The position numbers and the translations under genes are program-made. The notes below the pieces were generated by a model. The model was not told the DNA's origin. It was given only the letters and a program-made list of their open reading frames with translations, and searched no databases. From NCBI GenBank assembly GCA_947184155.2, contig CAMXCT020003179.1, positions 382,001-446,000 on the forward strand: 64,000 bases of DNA. Reading direction: 5' to 3'. Below are positions 21,414 through 30,316 of this stretch, one piece after another; position 1 is the first letter of the stretch; the number at the start of each line of letters is the position of its first letter. The DNA comes from Cladocopium goreaui (Eukaryota > Sar > Dinophyceae > Suessiales > Symbiodiniaceae).

Positions 21414-23530
21414 ATCGGCATTATGCTAGGTGCTATAGCAGGTTGCGCACTGTCCTAGGTGCAGCTCGCAGCTGGGAACTGGTTCAACCCAATAGTTACA
21501 CAATGGCAGGTTGCGGACCTGGTCCACGGCACAGTTCGCAGCTGGTTACTACCTCGATCCAATGGTTACTTCCCGTCAGCATGGGCATGTGTCAGGACAC
21601 CGACAGCTTAGGTGTGTCTGTTTGCGAAGGCATACACTTGGTGGAGACGCCCCCGAGGTGGCACTGCTAAATTAGATGACGGGTTCGATTAAACGAAGGT
21701 AATCCGTTCCGTATTGCTTTTTGGGGACTAGCTCCTGTTACATACTGGCCGAAAAAAATAAATAACGGACACCTAAGATCTGGAAAAAGCGAAACCAGTC
21801 TTCCCTAGTTCGAGAAGACGGTGTGTGCAGGATCTGGTTCATCAGGCCTGTACCAGCGCTCATTCACCCATTGCATAAGCTCACGGTTGGAGTGCATCTC
21901 TGCTGCAACGAATGTTATGACCTGCTCTGATAGTGGTTCCACAGGAAATAAAAATCAGTTCAGAATGTATAAATCACCCAAAACTTCGCTATTACTCAAG
22001 TACCACTGGGGGCGGCGGGTGTCCTGCAATAGGCCTAGCAGGGTGAACTGCACCGCTTTCCTGAAAAAACGATTATGAGGCGCGTTCCCAAGGCACCTCA
22101 AGTGAAGTAGCTGTGCAATTCGGTGAGCGGTACATGAATGCCACGTGGAAATTGTCCTCCAACTGGTCTGCCATCTCGGGGCAACGAGTTAAACTTGGTG
22201 AATTCTATTATTAGGGATGCGCCCAATTTCGGTGGATAGTAGATTCGGTGAGGTAGTGAGCTGAAGGGTAATTAAAGTCTTCGATGGAATGGGTACACAT
22301 TCCTCGGCGGGATCCCAAGCAGCGATAACTACAGGCAGTTGCTAGCTTAACATATGGTTAACAGTTAGGGTCCGTCAGTCTTTGTTGAATATGAATACCC
22401 ATCATATTGTCACAACTAACTCATGAGCGGTCAGGTCTATGGGGGATTCATTGGGCAGGGTGGCTCGTAGTAAACCCATGGTGTGTTTGCCCTGCGCAAG
22501 CATCTCTGTGACCACCGCCCAAGAGTATAAGCTGAGAGTCATGCACTCCGCTTCGAGATGTGTCTGCTCTTGATAGGAGTTAAAGTATAGAAGGAGATTC
22601 ATTGGTTTTTTTTCCCTCACCCTTTCCCCTGGGTGGGAAGTTGATTCCTTCTAGACACTCAGCAACAAAGCAGAATGGTGTTCTGGTTGTCTGCGGAGCC
22701 AAGCGGCAGGAGACACTAATGGTCAAACTGTGATCTGAACGCAGCCGTATCGGACAGTCACGACAGTCTATCAACCTATTAGTATTTGCATGTTCCTAAT
22801 TAGGGTTAGCTTATGTTCAGTGAGCGGCTTAGATTGGGTTCATCCCGGAGGACCTATTGCATCGTCGGGGAGTACCATAATGGCTGGTGGGCGACAACAG
22901 GTCGACGGTAACTTGGCAGCCTCCAGGTCTCCGAGGCAGACGCTAGTCGGCAACTGACACTTGGGCGAGTTTCCTTCCGTATGGAGAAGGCCTTCCCCTA
23001 TCCTTGGCGTGTGGTTCAATGTGAAAATGCCCTCACGGGTCTTGTTCAAGTGGGGAGTGCTACCTAGGGTACCCCTGGGAGCCCCCCACTTGACCTGACA
23101 AGGTTTCATGAGGCATGAGAACTAAATTGGCGGGAGGTAGGTACAAAAGAGGTAGTGAGCTGTTGAAAGTCTATATTTGTAATCCCAGAAGGGATCCGCA
23201 TGCACGTGAAGGTCTCAATCAGCAATAACTACCCTGCAGTGGTCTGTAACAGATTTAGACAGTGACAGGGCGCCCATTCCGGAGGACAAGTCACCCTCAG
23301 CAATATCACGTCAACCTAGCGGGTTGCAGTTTTATGCTCAATGGGTAGCTGTAGTCGGGTGCATCATAAAGGCTCATTCTTTGGGTTGGAATTAGCACAG
23401 GATAGGTGAGCTACGGATAACCGACTACAATTTGGCTACCGAGACAGCAACAGGAGCTGAGCGAATGTTTCAACTAACTCACTGCAACTTAATCAATGCC
23501 CTCACCTATACTATGCGGGCGGAAACGGCT

Positions 23531-23548
23531 ACCCAGAGTACCCCTGGG
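23531..23548. repeat. Terminal hairpin, 3' side of the retroelement
   Basis: ACCCAGAGTACCCCTGGG: CCCAG pairs with CTGGG around AGTACCC. It is identical over 18 nt to the copy at 37049-37066. Confidence 0.7.
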
Positions 23549-23629
23549 AGCAATTCCCGTCCCGCTCACTAGCGGGTTTGGCAGGGGACAGCACGATGAT
23601 AGGTAACATTGCACCGGAATGCCACACAA

Positions 23630-25822
23630 TCACGGCGGGCGTTCACGTCGAGCGCGCAGCTTGGCAAGAGCTTCCAAGGGGGTGGTGCAAATGTGTGCGG
23701 ACCCTTGAGCAGTACGCTGCTTACGGTTGCATTGGTGAGACCTGCGGCGGGTGAGGGCAAGGGCTCGGCAGCTGGCTGTATGTTTGAGGGTTTCTACGTA
23801 TGCATCGCGCGCAGCTGCAAGGGGAGTGACTTTGAACCATGGCTGATCGAAGAAGAGCTGATGTTTGGACAGAACTTCTTTTTCAATTTGTCGTATCATG
23901 TGTTCAGGAGGCGGAGGAGCAACTAAGAAGCCATCGTGGAGCCACACCAAGGACTGTGTCGGGTGCCGGGCGATGAGAGCCTGAATGGCGTCTTCAACAA
24001 TGAGGGCTTCAAAGTATTCTAGCAATCTAAACGCGCTGTCAGTATGGTTGACATTGAACACTGGGCGGAGTCGTGTTAACAACTGGGTAGTCAGGGTTGT
24101 ACTTAAGGACCAGAGTTGGTGGAGGGTCGCGCTTACACTAGCACTGGGGGAGTCATCAACAACGGATCTCAGATATCGGTATGTAGCATCGAGGGAGCTG
24201 TTGATAATCCTCAGTGGGAGTTGCTTGATAGTGTCAGGATAGATTGCTTCTACCTTTTGGATATAGGGGTCGCGGGATAGCTGTGCACGAAGCTCATCAA
24301 TGGGTGGGAGGGGTACTAGGTCAGGCGCAAAAAGTAGTCCCAGGCGTCGGACAAGTTCATAAAAAGACCCTTCGAGGTCAATTTCGCAATGATTGCATCC
24401 GAACAGCAGGAGCCTTGCAGCTCTCGGTAGTCTCTGGCCTCCTATGGTGCAGCAATACTTACGCCCATGGTTGTCGGCAGCTTTGGGGGAGTAATCAATT
24501 TCAATACTGCTATTTTGCGGTAGACAAGGGGAGAGATACGATTCGATCAGCTGACGGTGATGGGGGTGGAGGGTCAAGTGTCGGCGGAGGAGGCCGTGGT
24601 CAATGCTGGGTCTCTCCACTAGGGTCAGTGTAGGCTGACGCCAGGGTTGTTCAAAACATTGAATGTGGAAACCTCCAACTTGAAAAAGGGCTGTTGGAAA
24701 TGATGGTTTGATGGACACCGGCCCAGAGTATCGGTTGAAGGTAGCGGGGTCACTCCTATATCTAGCCAATAGGAACTGAGAGGCTTGCCCCGCCAAGTCG
24801 TCCGCTATGCCGTTTGCAACTCGAGGCAGGTATAGAAAAAGACCATGGGGGAGGTGTAAGCTGACAGTCGTGCGAATGCTTTCCAGTGGTTGGTGCATGT
24901 CCAGTCTTCGGAGGCGGCCTGCAAATTGGAAGTACTTAATGACAGGAAGAATATCGCCTTGGATGACTACCTTAGGCGTGATGCCACGGCTTGATAGAAG
25001 CTGTTTGACAACAACCGAGATTTCTTCAACCAGATACAAACAGGCCATGATTTCTGCTTCTATATTGTCCGTACAATGCGGAAGAGCGACTGACCGACAT
25101 GCAATAACACGAGACCTACCACCTTCTATTGCATATATAACATACCCTGCTCCTCCTAACATTTCTTCGCGCATACAACTGCCATCGAATTGTCCTACGA
25201 TCTGTATGGAGGGTTCGGATGGTGTATCGTCAGGAGGGATCGCTAAGATCAACTCATCTGGACTGACGGATTGAAGAGCTGTGACTATACATAGGGAGTC
25301 AGACGAGTTGGGGCAGGCTGGTACAATCTTGGCATTGGGGCGGAATCCTGCGATCCGGGCTCTAGTCGGGGCAATGAGGCTCAGCCATGGGTGTCCGAGT
25401 GGGAGAACTGCAATAGGTTGATTTGGGGCAATGGATGTGGTAGCTGTGCACACCAGATCAGGAAGTGCTGCAGAGTGGAGAGTAACTGCTTCGTTGGCAG
25501 TGGTTTGCATGTAGCATGGGTGGTTCTGGTTATCCGTGCCAACATGCTGGGGCCTTACAGGCGACAGGAGTTCCGGGAGGAAACGAGTTGGGATAGCCTG
25601 CAGAGCGTTGTCATGTAGGCGGGTTAACCATTCGGGGACACTTAGGGGAACTGACGATGTCGCATGTTGCATGCCTCCATGCTCAAGCAACTGCGGAACT
25701 GATGCAGAATGTGGCTCGCGATCACGCATCCGGCTGTGTTGACTCGGGCAAGCTGATCCAATGATTTCACCGGGTTGGAAGAAGGTGACAGGATATTGGC
25801 AACTAGGACAGGTACTATGCAA
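23630..25822 (-). CDS. RNase H plus polymerase-like domain, 730 aa
   Basis: The ORF is open from 25822 with a TTG first codon, overlaps the RT ORF by 180 nt in the minus-one frame and probably is its C-terminal extension. Residues about 205-350 are RNase H: QFDGSC (Asp, about 211), NIEAEIMA (Glu, about 255), VIQGD (Asp, about 290) and ANGIADDLAGQA (Asp, about 340), the D-E-D-D set. Residues about 470-650 hold a second motif series: CEIDLEGSFYELV (Asp, about 479), DTIKQLPLRIINSS (Lys, about 532) and VWLHDGFLVA (His-Asp, about 628). The order and spacing D...K...HD resemble motifs A, B and C of family-A-like polymerases, whose motif C is HDE or similar. The latter assignment is inference. The extreme C-terminus is basic. 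Confidence 0.7.
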   Translation of the reverse strand: MHSTCPSCQYPVTFFQPGEIIGSACPSQHSRMRDREPHSASVPQLLEHGGMQHATSSVPLSVPEWLTRLHDNALQAIPTRFLPELLSPVRPQHVGTDNQNHPCYMQTTANEAVTLHSAALPDLVCTATTSIAPNQPIAVLPLGHPWLSLIAPTRARIAGFRPNAKIVPACPNSSDSLCIVTALQSVSPDELILAIPPDDTPSEPSIQIVGQFDGSCMREEMLGGAGYVIYAIEGGRSRVIACRSVALPHCTDNIEAEIMACLYLVEEISVVVKQLLSSRGITPKVVIQGDILPVIKYFQFAGRLRRLDMHQPLESIRTTVSLHLPHGLFLYLPRVANGIADDLAGQASQFLLARYRSDPATFNRYSGPVSIKPSFPTALFQVGGFHIQCFEQPWRQPTLTLVERPSIDHGLLRRHLTLHPHHRQLIESYLSPCLPQNSSIEIDYSPKAADNHGRKYCCTIGGQRLPRAARLLLFGCNHCEIDLEGSFYELVRRLGLLFAPDLVPLPPIDELRAQLSRDPYIQKVEAIYPDTIKQLPLRIINSSLDATYRYLRSVVDDSPSASVSATLHQLWSLSTTLTTQLLTRLRPVFNVNHTDSAFRLLEYFEALIVEDAIQALIARHPTQSLVWLHDGFLVAPPPPEHMIRQIEKEVLSKHQLFFDQPWFKVTPLAAARDAYVETLKHTASCRALALTRRRSHQCNRKQRTAQGSAHICTTPLEALAKLRARRERPP

Positions 25823-28800
25823 AAGCGAGCCCAGTGTTGAGAGGAGTTATCTCCATGCCCGCACGCTACGCAGGGAGTGAGATGTCGGCCGCGATCACGC
25901 CATGAGGCAGGAACTGGAAAAAATCCCCGGGTAGATTCCGCGATGGCGTGCCAGTGGGATGTGGCCGGTATCCCCCATCTCTCACTACTGTACAGGGTGG
26001 TTGCATTGATATTGTGATCATGGCAGCATCGTTCACAGGCTGGAGCAAAATTAAGTCCTAGTGGGTACAAGCGGGTGTGAACTCCACAGAGCTGGCATGG
26101 CTGCTCAGCCTGAAGAGAGCCTGCAATGCGAAGCCGAAGGCATTCATCGTCGTCTTCATTCACTGCCCAGCGTAAGACGGCAAAACGTGCAACCCCATTA
26201 ACGGCAAGTTTAGGTACTGTAGCGAGACGGGTTAACCAAGTCCATGATACTCCACCAGGCAGGAGTTGTAAGCTTACTCTAGATTGGAGATACTGCAACG
26301 CATGCACTTGTATAGCTTGATAAAGGCTAAGTTTAAGCTGACGGAGGAATTGGAGGTGCTGTCGTCTGGTATTTTGTCCTGCAATTATGCGTAACAGGTC
26401 ACCGACTTTGTCTAGTCCGAGCAGGGGGGTCCATGTTCGGAAGATGCGTTGGACAACTGCTCCTTGCCTTGTCTCTACATCCGGGGACCCCGGTGAGAGA
26501 AAGGCGGTAGAGCCATTTTGTCTAAGCCAATAACCTAAACACGCTGCAGTGAGTGTGACCGCTGGGTCTAGCGCAGGAGCAATACCTAGCCACCTAAATA
26601 TGTGTGGGAGATACCGTGCGGCCAGCCATGGTCTGCCTAGAATCAGTTTCGCAGAGCGTTGCTGGTATAGATTGATGTCGTCCGGATTAAAGCCAAAGTA
26701 TGTGCTTTGGTAAATATTGAGGGACAAAATAAAGCAGTTATTGGCAAGGCTTCTTTGCACCACTGAGTGAGCAGGTGTGGCGAAGAGAGCTAGCCGATGG
26801 TTAGCTTTGGACATGGCTTTGGGATTAATGGCTTGCGTACTTGTAAGCTCTTCCACCGGGGCCCACCCTTGATGGCTGCGGGAGAATTTACCATATAATA
26901 ATAAACCTAGCGCCGTAGCTTTTCCCTCAATGAGGTGGGCTCCCCAATTGGAGCATTCTAGCGCATTCAGAGTACTCTGGGAAGCTGGGTGGTTAACTAG
27001 TACGCTGCATTTGTTGGAACAACTACACTGTACGAGGAACAGTGGGTCAATTATGGCAACATGTCCTCCGGCCAACACTACATCAACCTCTGCTGGAGTA
27101 AGACACACAAACAGATTGGCTCGGCACACGATAGTGGTGGTGCTATAACCAGCTCTGTGAACCAGGGCTTGCCTCAGTGTAGCATGACCTTGTAATCTTT
27201 GTGTCCATTGTAAGGGAGGGCATTGGTCAATCTGGCCAGAGCTAGCTGCGTGCATATTGACACCACTGGTTCGCCAGCAGTGGTGCTCATCTATTTGGAT
27301 GCCGGCGGATCTGAGGCGGGTGCAAACTTGCCAGGCGTCTGAGAGCCATTGCATGCCGGCAGTGGTATCTCCCACCATTGTAGTGTCGTCCACATACCCT
27401 TGAACTGCAAGCATTCCGGGGATTCGGTTGAGATAGGTCAGAACAGGGTCCATGGCAACGCAAAAAAGCAGGACTGAAAAAGATCGACCCATGTCAACGC
27501 CTGTGACAATCATTTTAGAGGGTAACAATTTGCCTTGGACCTTGTGTCTACATCTTCGGAAAAGGAGTATATGCCGGGTATACATGATGATCCACCAGGG
27601 GGCTTTGCACGCTGATAGAATCTGTAAGATCCAATATGGGTTAATCCGCTCAAAGGCTTTGGACAGGTCCAATGACAGGCATGCACATGGTGCATCTTGG
27701 TCAAGAACAGATTGGACAGATTGGACAGCACTTTGTGGTTCACGAAAAAGATTTAGGACCGTCTGAGAGGGATGGAGTAGCGGAGCAATGGCTCTGGTCA
27801 TGACTGTCGCAATGCTTCCGTCTATTACTCTCTCAAATGTCGATGGCATGCCCAATGGACGGAAATTATCAGCGGTGGGGCCCATTTTGGCTTTCGGGAT
27901 CCATGCTTGAACTGAGCAGGGGGGAGGGACAGATGATCTACAGATGTCATTAAGATGCGTAATCATAGCTTCTGAAGATGTGCCAGGGTGGAGTCTCCAT
28001 GCTGCATAAGGTATGCCATCTGGACCTGGGGAAGAATCGTTGGTGGCAAGAACAGTTCTGACTAGGTCATCCGCTCCGGGTGGGGGAACGTGCGGCCAGG
28101 TCTGGGCTTGTGCTTTGTACTGTTCTAGGTAGTCTGTCCACTCAGGATCATATTTAACAGGTGGTTGGAACCAGAACTTTCGAGTGGCAAGCATGGCTGC
28201 AGACAAGTCCAGGTCGGTTTGGCACTGGTTGCCTGCCCCATCCAGGATAGGACCATTATAGAAGACTGTTCGTGGGCAGCTAGCTCGCAATCTTTGCCAC
28301 AGAGGGGCACTAGTGCCTAGGCCACGACTGCGGGTAGTTTCATCTCTATTCCTGGTGATAAGATGTTGTTGTTGCAACTGAAGATCAAGGAGCTCGAAAC
28401 ACTTCCAAAGGAAGGTACGAGGGACCGTGATGACAGTGGATGATTGGCAATATTCTTCCAGGGCAGGTCGGAAACCTGGAAGCGCCGCCAGGAGCTCTTG
28501 TAGCAAATGTTTGGAGATATTGAGAAGTGGTTGATCAGATTGAAGATGCTTCCTCCAAGTATTGAAGTCCCGAGGCCGTTTGGGGAGTGACATCCACCAT
28601 TGCCATAATAGTGTCTGGAGAGACTCGAATGCGGGTTGGGAGACTAGGCAAAGTCGGCGAACCAGCGATTGAAGGGACGGCCACACTTGTCGGGTGTCAT
28701 GTCGGTCCTTGCCCGGTTGGAAGACACTCGCAGGTATGGTCATATGTAAAGGCAGGTCCGGGCTACTGGAAACTGGCGGCCGGTGGCGCAACTGGATGGA

Positions 28801-29817
28801 TATGCATGCGTGCCCAGCGGACTCAAAAAGACGATCATAGAACACCTGATGTTGAATTAGCCCACGGTTCATATATTCGGTCGGAAGAATGACTTTATCA
28901 ATTGATGACGAGCCGTTAGGACCCCAGAAGGTGGGTTCATCTTTAACGATATCTTCGCCTTGAGCACAATTTAGAATGCGGTGCCAAGCATCCAGCGAGA
29001 GGTGATGACCATGATTAAAGTCCCCGGCAATGAAAAAGGGGTCAGGATGATCCTGGTGATCAGTTAGCCATCTGGCCAGCGCTTCACAGTCCTCTCTAAC
29101 ACTGTTGGGATGACAATAGGCCGAAATAACCCAAAAGCGATCGGTTCTGGTCTGGACTTGTGCCGCTAGGAGTTTGCCAGGCGTTATGACAACTTCTTGT
29201 AGTAGCCTAAAGGCGCATGGAATCAATATAGCTACTCCACCGGATAGGCCTCCATTTTCTGTGACGATCGATGGGGAGTGCGCAATATTAAAGCCTGGGT
29301 AAGTCTGGAGGAAGTTTGTAGCAGTACTCGCCGTCCATCTGGTTTCTTGGAGGCAGACAATACCGTGCCGGGCACGGCGGAGAATGGCCTGTGTCTTAGG
29401 GTTAGTCCATTGCAACGTTCTCCAACCTGATACATTCCATGTGGTTAAATGTCTGAGGGCAGTACAGCAGTCTTGTTTCTTTTCTAAACGATATTTGAGG
29501 ACTTCAGCACAAAGGAGGCTAAACTCGGAAGAGTTGGCCAGTGCTTGTGCGAGGAATGGTCTAGATTGGGAAAAACATTCACTGTGGATGCCACATTTAT
29601 TAGCCACTGTTTGGACATCTAAGATGGGCCAAGGTGCGGGGATCTGAAGTACATGCGGCAAAAAAGAGAGTGATTGTAGGCAGTGAAGGCTTTTTGGACA
29701 TTTGGTCATGAACTGGAGTGAATACAATGCTCGAATTTGCCGGGACCACGCGTTGCGAAACTCGAGCAGCAGAGGTTTCGCAACTGTCCCGAGGCGCGGC
29801 ATGGTTACTGATGACAC
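25642..29817 (-). CDS. Endonuclease/reverse transcriptase, up to 1391 aa
   Basis: A LINE-type pol protein. Residues about 125-340 form an endonuclease/exonuclease/phosphatase domain: TTWNVSGW (Asn), CLQETRW (Glu), AGDFNHG (Asp/Asn, about 265), SSIDKVIL (about 305). The reverse transcriptase spans about 600-870: FRPLGMPSTFERVIDG, SLDLSKAFERI (first catalytic Asp, about 717), GVDMGRSFSVLLF (in place of the usual G-x-x-Q-G) and GYVDDT (YVDD box, about 806). A Cys/His cluster (CQLC...CERCCHDH, about 1245-1270) may bind zinc and nucleic acid. The open frame starts at 29817; the first ATG is at 29802, directly after the TAA of the small upstream ORF (TAA-CC-ATG), which suits termination-reinitiation. 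It would nick target DNA and copy the element RNA. Confidence 0.9.
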   Translation of the reverse strand: MSSVTMPRLGTVAKPLLLEFRNAWSRQIRALYSLQFMTKCPKSLHCLQSLSFLPHVLQIPAPWPILDVQTVANKCGIHSECFSQSRPFLAQALANSSEFSLLCAEVLKYRLEKKQDCCTALRHLTTWNVSGWRTLQWTNPKTQAILRRARHGIVCLQETRWTASTATNFLQTYPGFNIAHSPSIVTENGGLSGGVAILIPCAFRLLQEVVITPGKLLAAQVQTRTDRFWVISAYCHPNSVREDCEALARWLTDHQDHPDPFFIAGDFNHGHHLSLDAWHRILNCAQGEDIVKDEPTFWGPNGSSSIDKVILPTEYMNRGLIQHQVFYDRLFESAGHACISIQLRHRPPVSSSPDLPLHMTIPASVFQPGKDRHDTRQVWPSLQSLVRRLCLVSQPAFESLQTLLWQWWMSLPKRPRDFNTWRKHLQSDQPLLNISKHLLQELLAALPGFRPALEEYCQSSTVITVPRTFLWKCFELLDLQLQQQHLITRNRDETTRSRGLGTSAPLWQRLRASCPRTVFYNGPILDGAGNQCQTDLDLSAAMLATRKFWFQPPVKYDPEWTDYLEQYKAQAQTWPHVPPPGADDLVRTVLATNDSSPGPDGIPYAAWRLHPGTSSEAMITHLNDICRSSVPPPCSVQAWIPKAKMGPTADNFRPLGMPSTFERVIDGSIATVMTRAIAPLLHPSQTVLNLFREPQSAVQSVQSVLDQDAPCACLSLDLSKAFERINPYWILQILSACKAPWWIIMYTRHILLFRRCRHKVQGKLLPSKMIVTGVDMGRSFSVLLFCVAMDPVLTYLNRIPGMLAVQGYVDDTTMVGDTTAGMQWLSDAWQVCTRLRSAGIQIDEHHCWRTSGVNMHAASSGQIDQCPPLQWTQRLQGHATLRQALVHRAGYSTTTIVCRANLFVCLTPAEVDVVLAGGHVAIIDPLFLVQCSCSNKCSVLVNHPASQSTLNALECSNWGAHLIEGKATALGLLLYGKFSRSHQGWAPVEELTSTQAINPKAMSKANHRLALFATPAHSVVQRSLANNCFILSLNIYQSTYFGFNPDDINLYQQRSAKLILGRPWLAARYLPHIFRWLGIAPALDPAVTLTAACLGYWLRQNGSTAFLSPGSPDVETRQGAVVQRIFRTWTPLLGLDKVGDLLRIIAGQNTRRQHLQFLRQLKLSLYQAIQVHALQYLQSRVSLQLLPGGVSWTWLTRLATVPKLAVNGVARFAVLRWAVNEDDDECLRLRIAGSLQAEQPCQLCGVHTRLYPLGLNFAPACERCCHDHNINATTLYSSERWGIPATSHWHAIAESTRGFFPVPASWRDRGRHLTPCVACGHGDNSSQHWARFCIVPVLVANILSPSSNPVKSLDQLARVNTAGCVIASHILHQFRSCLSMEACNMRHRQFP

Positions 29818-30287
29818 TCAATCAGGGGACAAACAAAAAAAGCAAAATCTGGGGGGGCATCATTTGCGCACCAGCTGCATGCAAGTTCCGGATTGATTTT
29901 CCCAATGGGGTTAATATGTGGGAGATTGTCACTATGCTCCGGATACTTGAATAAGCGATTGTCAATAGATGCTCTGATTAGGCAAGTTTGGTATCCTGTG
30001 GTGTCATCAAACCTCCAGTTGTGCGCGGCAGCAATGGCGACATTACCTTCATTGTCAATAAACATACAACCATTGAATTCAGGATAAGAACCAGCTGCTG
30101 CGTGCAAGTTGCAGGATGCTTGCTCGACTACCCAAGACAAAAAACAAACAATGCACTGGTTATATAGGAATGTGCCAATAAATCGATGGCTGATCAGATA
30201 TTGTCCCTTCGGTCCATAGGGGATGGCAAACCAAATGCAGTTGGGGTTGGTGCAGTGGAACGGAATGGGTGCAGCAGTGAACACCAC
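29805..30287 (-). CDS. Small Cys-rich ORF, 160 aa
   Basis: Between the methyltransferase and RT ORFs. No ATG is near its start (first codon GTG), and its frame is open upstream into the end of the methyltransferase ORF in the minus-one frame, so frameshifting from that ORF is a better explanation than separate initiation. Cys residues occur as HCTNPNC near the N-terminus and CSWCANDA...CPLIEC near the C-terminus; a zinc-binding role is possible but unproven. I recognise no family. Confidence 0.5.
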   Translation of the reverse strand: MVFTAAPIPFHCTNPNCIWFAIPYGPKGQYLISHRFIGTFLYNQCIVCFLSWVVEQASCNLHAAAGSYPEFNGCMFIDNEGNVAIAAAHNWRFDDTTGYQTCLIRASIDNRLFKYPEHSDNLPHINPIGKINPELACSWCANDAPPDFAFFVCPLIECHQ

Positions 30288-30316
30288 AGGGTGAGGCGTT
30301 TGCTGCCATGGGATAT

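Larger units (their letters stand above)
14029..23500. repeat. Non-coding array of about 3-kb repeats
   Basis: Recurring anchors define the array. A segment containing CGATAACTACAGGCAGTTG occurs at about 14975, 16829, 17950, 19346, 21203 and 22320. A segment around CCTAGGGTACCCCTGGG occurs at 15679, about 18657, 20053 and about 23060. A segment around GCTCGCAGCT occurs at about 14114, 17090 and 21462. The spacings alternate between about 1855, 1120 and 1395 bp, giving a basic period of about 2.98 kb with one partial unit. No frame stays open and translations share nothing with a known family. The array sits exactly between the two minus-strand elements and carries their TAC-loop hairpins, so it may be long non-coding or terminal sequence of one of them. 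Confidence 0.85.

Noticed and set aside
27881..27898. Dinoflagellate spliced-leader relic (CCATTTTGGCT)
   Set aside because: Only 11 nt match, inside the RT coding region, on the antisense strand; coincidental.
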